Of a DNA stretch of 38,207 nucleotides, positions 36,751 through 38,207 are shown piece by piece. The DNA is from Terriglobia bacterium (GTDB lineage Bacteria > Acidobacteriota > Terriglobia > UBA7540): positions 1-38,207 of the forward strand of contig JAIQEZ010000034.1 in assembly GCA_020073545.1 (NCBI GenBank), read 5' to 3'. Position numbers and translations under genes: made by a program. Position 1 is the stretch's first letter; every line of letters begins with the position of its first letter. Under the pieces are notes generated by a model. It was not told where the DNA came from and made no database searches. It saw nothing but the letters and a program-made list of their open reading frames with translations.

Positions 36751-38207
36751 ATGGATTATTCACGTAGGGAATTCATGCGGGGTCTGTCTGCCCTGGGTAT
36801 GACTTCGCTGGCTCCGTCTGCGGCCTTGGCCAAGCCCGCCGCAACCGCCTTGGGGAAAGCTCCCTCGACGTCGACTTTCGCGGAATGCCATTCACTGCTG
36901 CCAATCCCACTGTCGCAAGTAGTCCTAGAAGACGAGTTCTGGAGCCCTAAGAGGAAGGTCTGGCAGGAAGTGACGATCCGCGACTGTTTCCAGAAATTTG
37001 AGAATGACCGCGGCGGGGCTCTGAACAATTTCGATAAAGTGCGGGATGGTGTCCGGGGTGGACATGCCGGACCGCCCTGGTATGACGGTCTGATCTACGA
37101 AATGATCCGTGGCGCCTCGGACTTCCTCGCCACGCAACCTGATCCGGAGCTTGACCGGCAACTGGATGGGTACATTGCGCGCATTGCAGCCGCGGCGGCC
37201 AAGGATCCGCATGGGTATCTCAATACCTTCACCCAGCTTGACGAGCCAACCCACCGGTGGGGGCTGAACGGCGGATTGCAGTTGTGGCAGCATGAAGTCT
37301 ACAACGCAGGCGCGCTGGTGGATGCGGGGGTGCATCACTATGAAGCCACCGGCAAGACGACTCTTCTGGCGGTCGGGGTGAAATTCGCCAATCATATGAC
37401 TGAGATCATGGGCCCGCCACCCAAGAAAGCCATTGTCCCCTGCCATCCGCTTCCAGAGGAAGCCCTGGTGGGGCTCTACGAACTGTTCCGCGACGAACCC
37501 GGTCTGAAGCATAAGGTTCCGCTGCCGGTGGACGAAACCGCGTATCTGCGGCTTGCCGAGTTCTGGATCGACGACCGCGGTCACAACATTGGAAAGCCGG
37601 ATTGGGAAAAGGACCGGCACGCCGCGGAGGAGTTCATCCGCAACCAAGAGTATGGGGATGGCCGGCCCTCCTGGGGAGCCTATGCCCAGGACGATAAGCC
37701 TGTCGTGGAGCAGATGGATATCCACGGGCACGCGGTCCGAGCGGCGCTGCTTTGTGCCGGATTATCAGCCGCGGCCAGAGTTGACCACCGGGAAGATTAC
37801 TCCCAAGCCGCGCTGCGCCTCTGGGAAAGTATGGTCTTGCGGAGAATGCATGTTACCGGCGGTGTGGGAGCCTTCGCGCAGGAGGAGAAGTTTGGAGCAG
37901 ATTACGTCCTGCCCAACGACGCGTATTTGGAAACCTGCGCAGCCGTGGGCGCTGGCTTCTTCCATCAGAACATGAACCGACTGTTCGGAGAGGCGCGTTA
38001 TGCCGACGAGCTGGAGCGCACCCTGTATAACGGAGCTCTGGCGGGAGTCTCCCTGAAAGGCGACACCTATTTCTACGAGAACCCGTTGGAATCTGGACCG
38101 AACCGCACGCGCTGGGTTTGGCATGAGTGCCCATGCTGTCCACCGATGTTCCTGAAGCTGATGGGTGCAATGCCCGGGTACATCTACGCCGCGGATTACG
38201 ACAGCGT
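36751..38207 (+). CDS. GH127 family glycosidase (beta-L-arabinofuranosidase-like) with Tat signal, partial
   Basis: The first 485 residues are visible; the gene runs off the right edge. The N-terminus has a twin-arginine motif S-R-R-E-F-M-R-G-L, a hydrophobic stretch and an A-L-A cleavage site near residue 27, so export through Tat is likely. The catalytic layout of GH127 is complete: Glu379 in E-E-K-F-G, Glu394 and Cys396 in Y-L-E-T-C, and Cys460, Cys462 and Cys463 in H-E-C-P-C-C-P-P. These match Glu322, Glu338, Cys340, Cys415, Cys417 and Cys418 of Bifidobacterium HypBA1, with Cys462 as nucleophile and zinc bound by the Glu/Cys group. Substrate is inferred from the family. It is divergent from the GntR/GRE operon. 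Confidence 0.92.
   Translation, partial: MDYSRREFMRGLSALGMTSLAPSAALAKPAATALGKAPSTSTFAECHSLLPIPLSQVVLEDEFWSPKRKVWQEVTIRDCFQKFENDRGGALNNFDKVRDGVRGGHAGPPWYDGLIYEMIRGASDFLATQPDPELDRQLDGYIARIAAAAAKDPHGYLNTFTQLDEPTHRWGLNGGLQLWQHEVYNAGALVDAGVHHYEATGKTTLLAVGVKFANHMTEIMGPPPKKAIVPCHPLPEEALVGLYELFRDEPGLKHKVPLPVDETAYLRLAEFWIDDRGHNIGKPDWEKDRHAAEEFIRNQEYGDGRPSWGAYAQDDKPVVEQMDIHGHAVRAALLCAGLSAAARVDHREDYSQAALRLWESMVLRRMHVTGGVGAFAQEEKFGADYVLPNDAYLETCAAVGAGFFHQNMNRLFGEARYADELERTLYNGALAGVSLKGDTYFYENPLESGPNRTRWVWHECPCCPPMFLKLMGAMPGYIYAADYDS

Noticed and set aside
36925-37731. 268-residue open frame antisense to the GH127 gene
   Set aside because: The sense frame carries all GH127 catalytic residues and a Tat signal; the antisense frame has none.

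Overview
The window is about 38 kb of GC-rich bacterial chromosome. Its core is the universal translation cluster, read on the minus strand. The gene order (str, S10, spc and alpha operons joined, with adk-map-infA-rpmJ inside), a short EF-Ts, zinc-type S4/S14/L36, and a Tat-exported GH127 enzyme fit a soil or sediment bacterium. Acidobacteriota is my best guess, but that is inference from style and not a proven placement.

Layout. 1-310: the C-terminal end of a transposase and a large imperfect palindrome, probably an insertion-sequence remnant. 461-1933 (+): guaB with its own promoter. 2171-3376 (-): an MFS transporter, convergent with guaB and separated from it by a 19-bp perfect hairpin. 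3474-24531 (-): 35 translation and export genes in one direction, from rpsL to rplQ, with a good promoter upstream of rpsL and an intrinsic terminator after rplQ. 24680-28792 (-): a second run, rplM-rpsI-rpsB-tsf-pyrH-frr, with its own promoter. 28981-31377 (+): a MarR-type regulator, apparently leaderless, followed by a CLC chloride transporter with CBS domains. 31378-31760: a gene-free patch of extragenic palindromes. 31761-36551 (-): a RhaT-family sugar symporter, a compact radical-SAM activase, a glycyl radical enzyme (GRE) of unassigned substrate, and a broken GntR regulator. 36751-38207 (+): the first 485 residues of a Tat-signal GH127 glycosidase that runs off the window.

How it works together. 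The two large minus-strand runs supply ribosomal proteins, elongation, initiation and recycling factors, RNA polymerase alpha and SecY, with adenylate kinase, methionine aminopeptidase and UMP kinase alongside. The right-hand cluster looks like an accessory sugar-degradation locus. A periplasmic or exported beta-L-arabinofuranosidase-like enzyme would release sugars, a RhaT-like symporter would import them, and an oxygen-sensitive GRE with its activase would carry out a radical step.

The two most interesting signals are these. First, five intercistronic spacers are built from 7-nt repeats in strict or near-strict phase. Each locus has its own heptamer word, and each has an inverted copy on the far side, so the transcripts would fold. 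Second, the GRE/activase pair has an A-C-W-E active-site motif and a G-W-S-G glycyl loop that I cannot match to a characterised GRE. Many ribosomal genes here also start with GTG or TTG, and several ribosomal proteins (L30, S2, S19, L17) carry long low-complexity tails.
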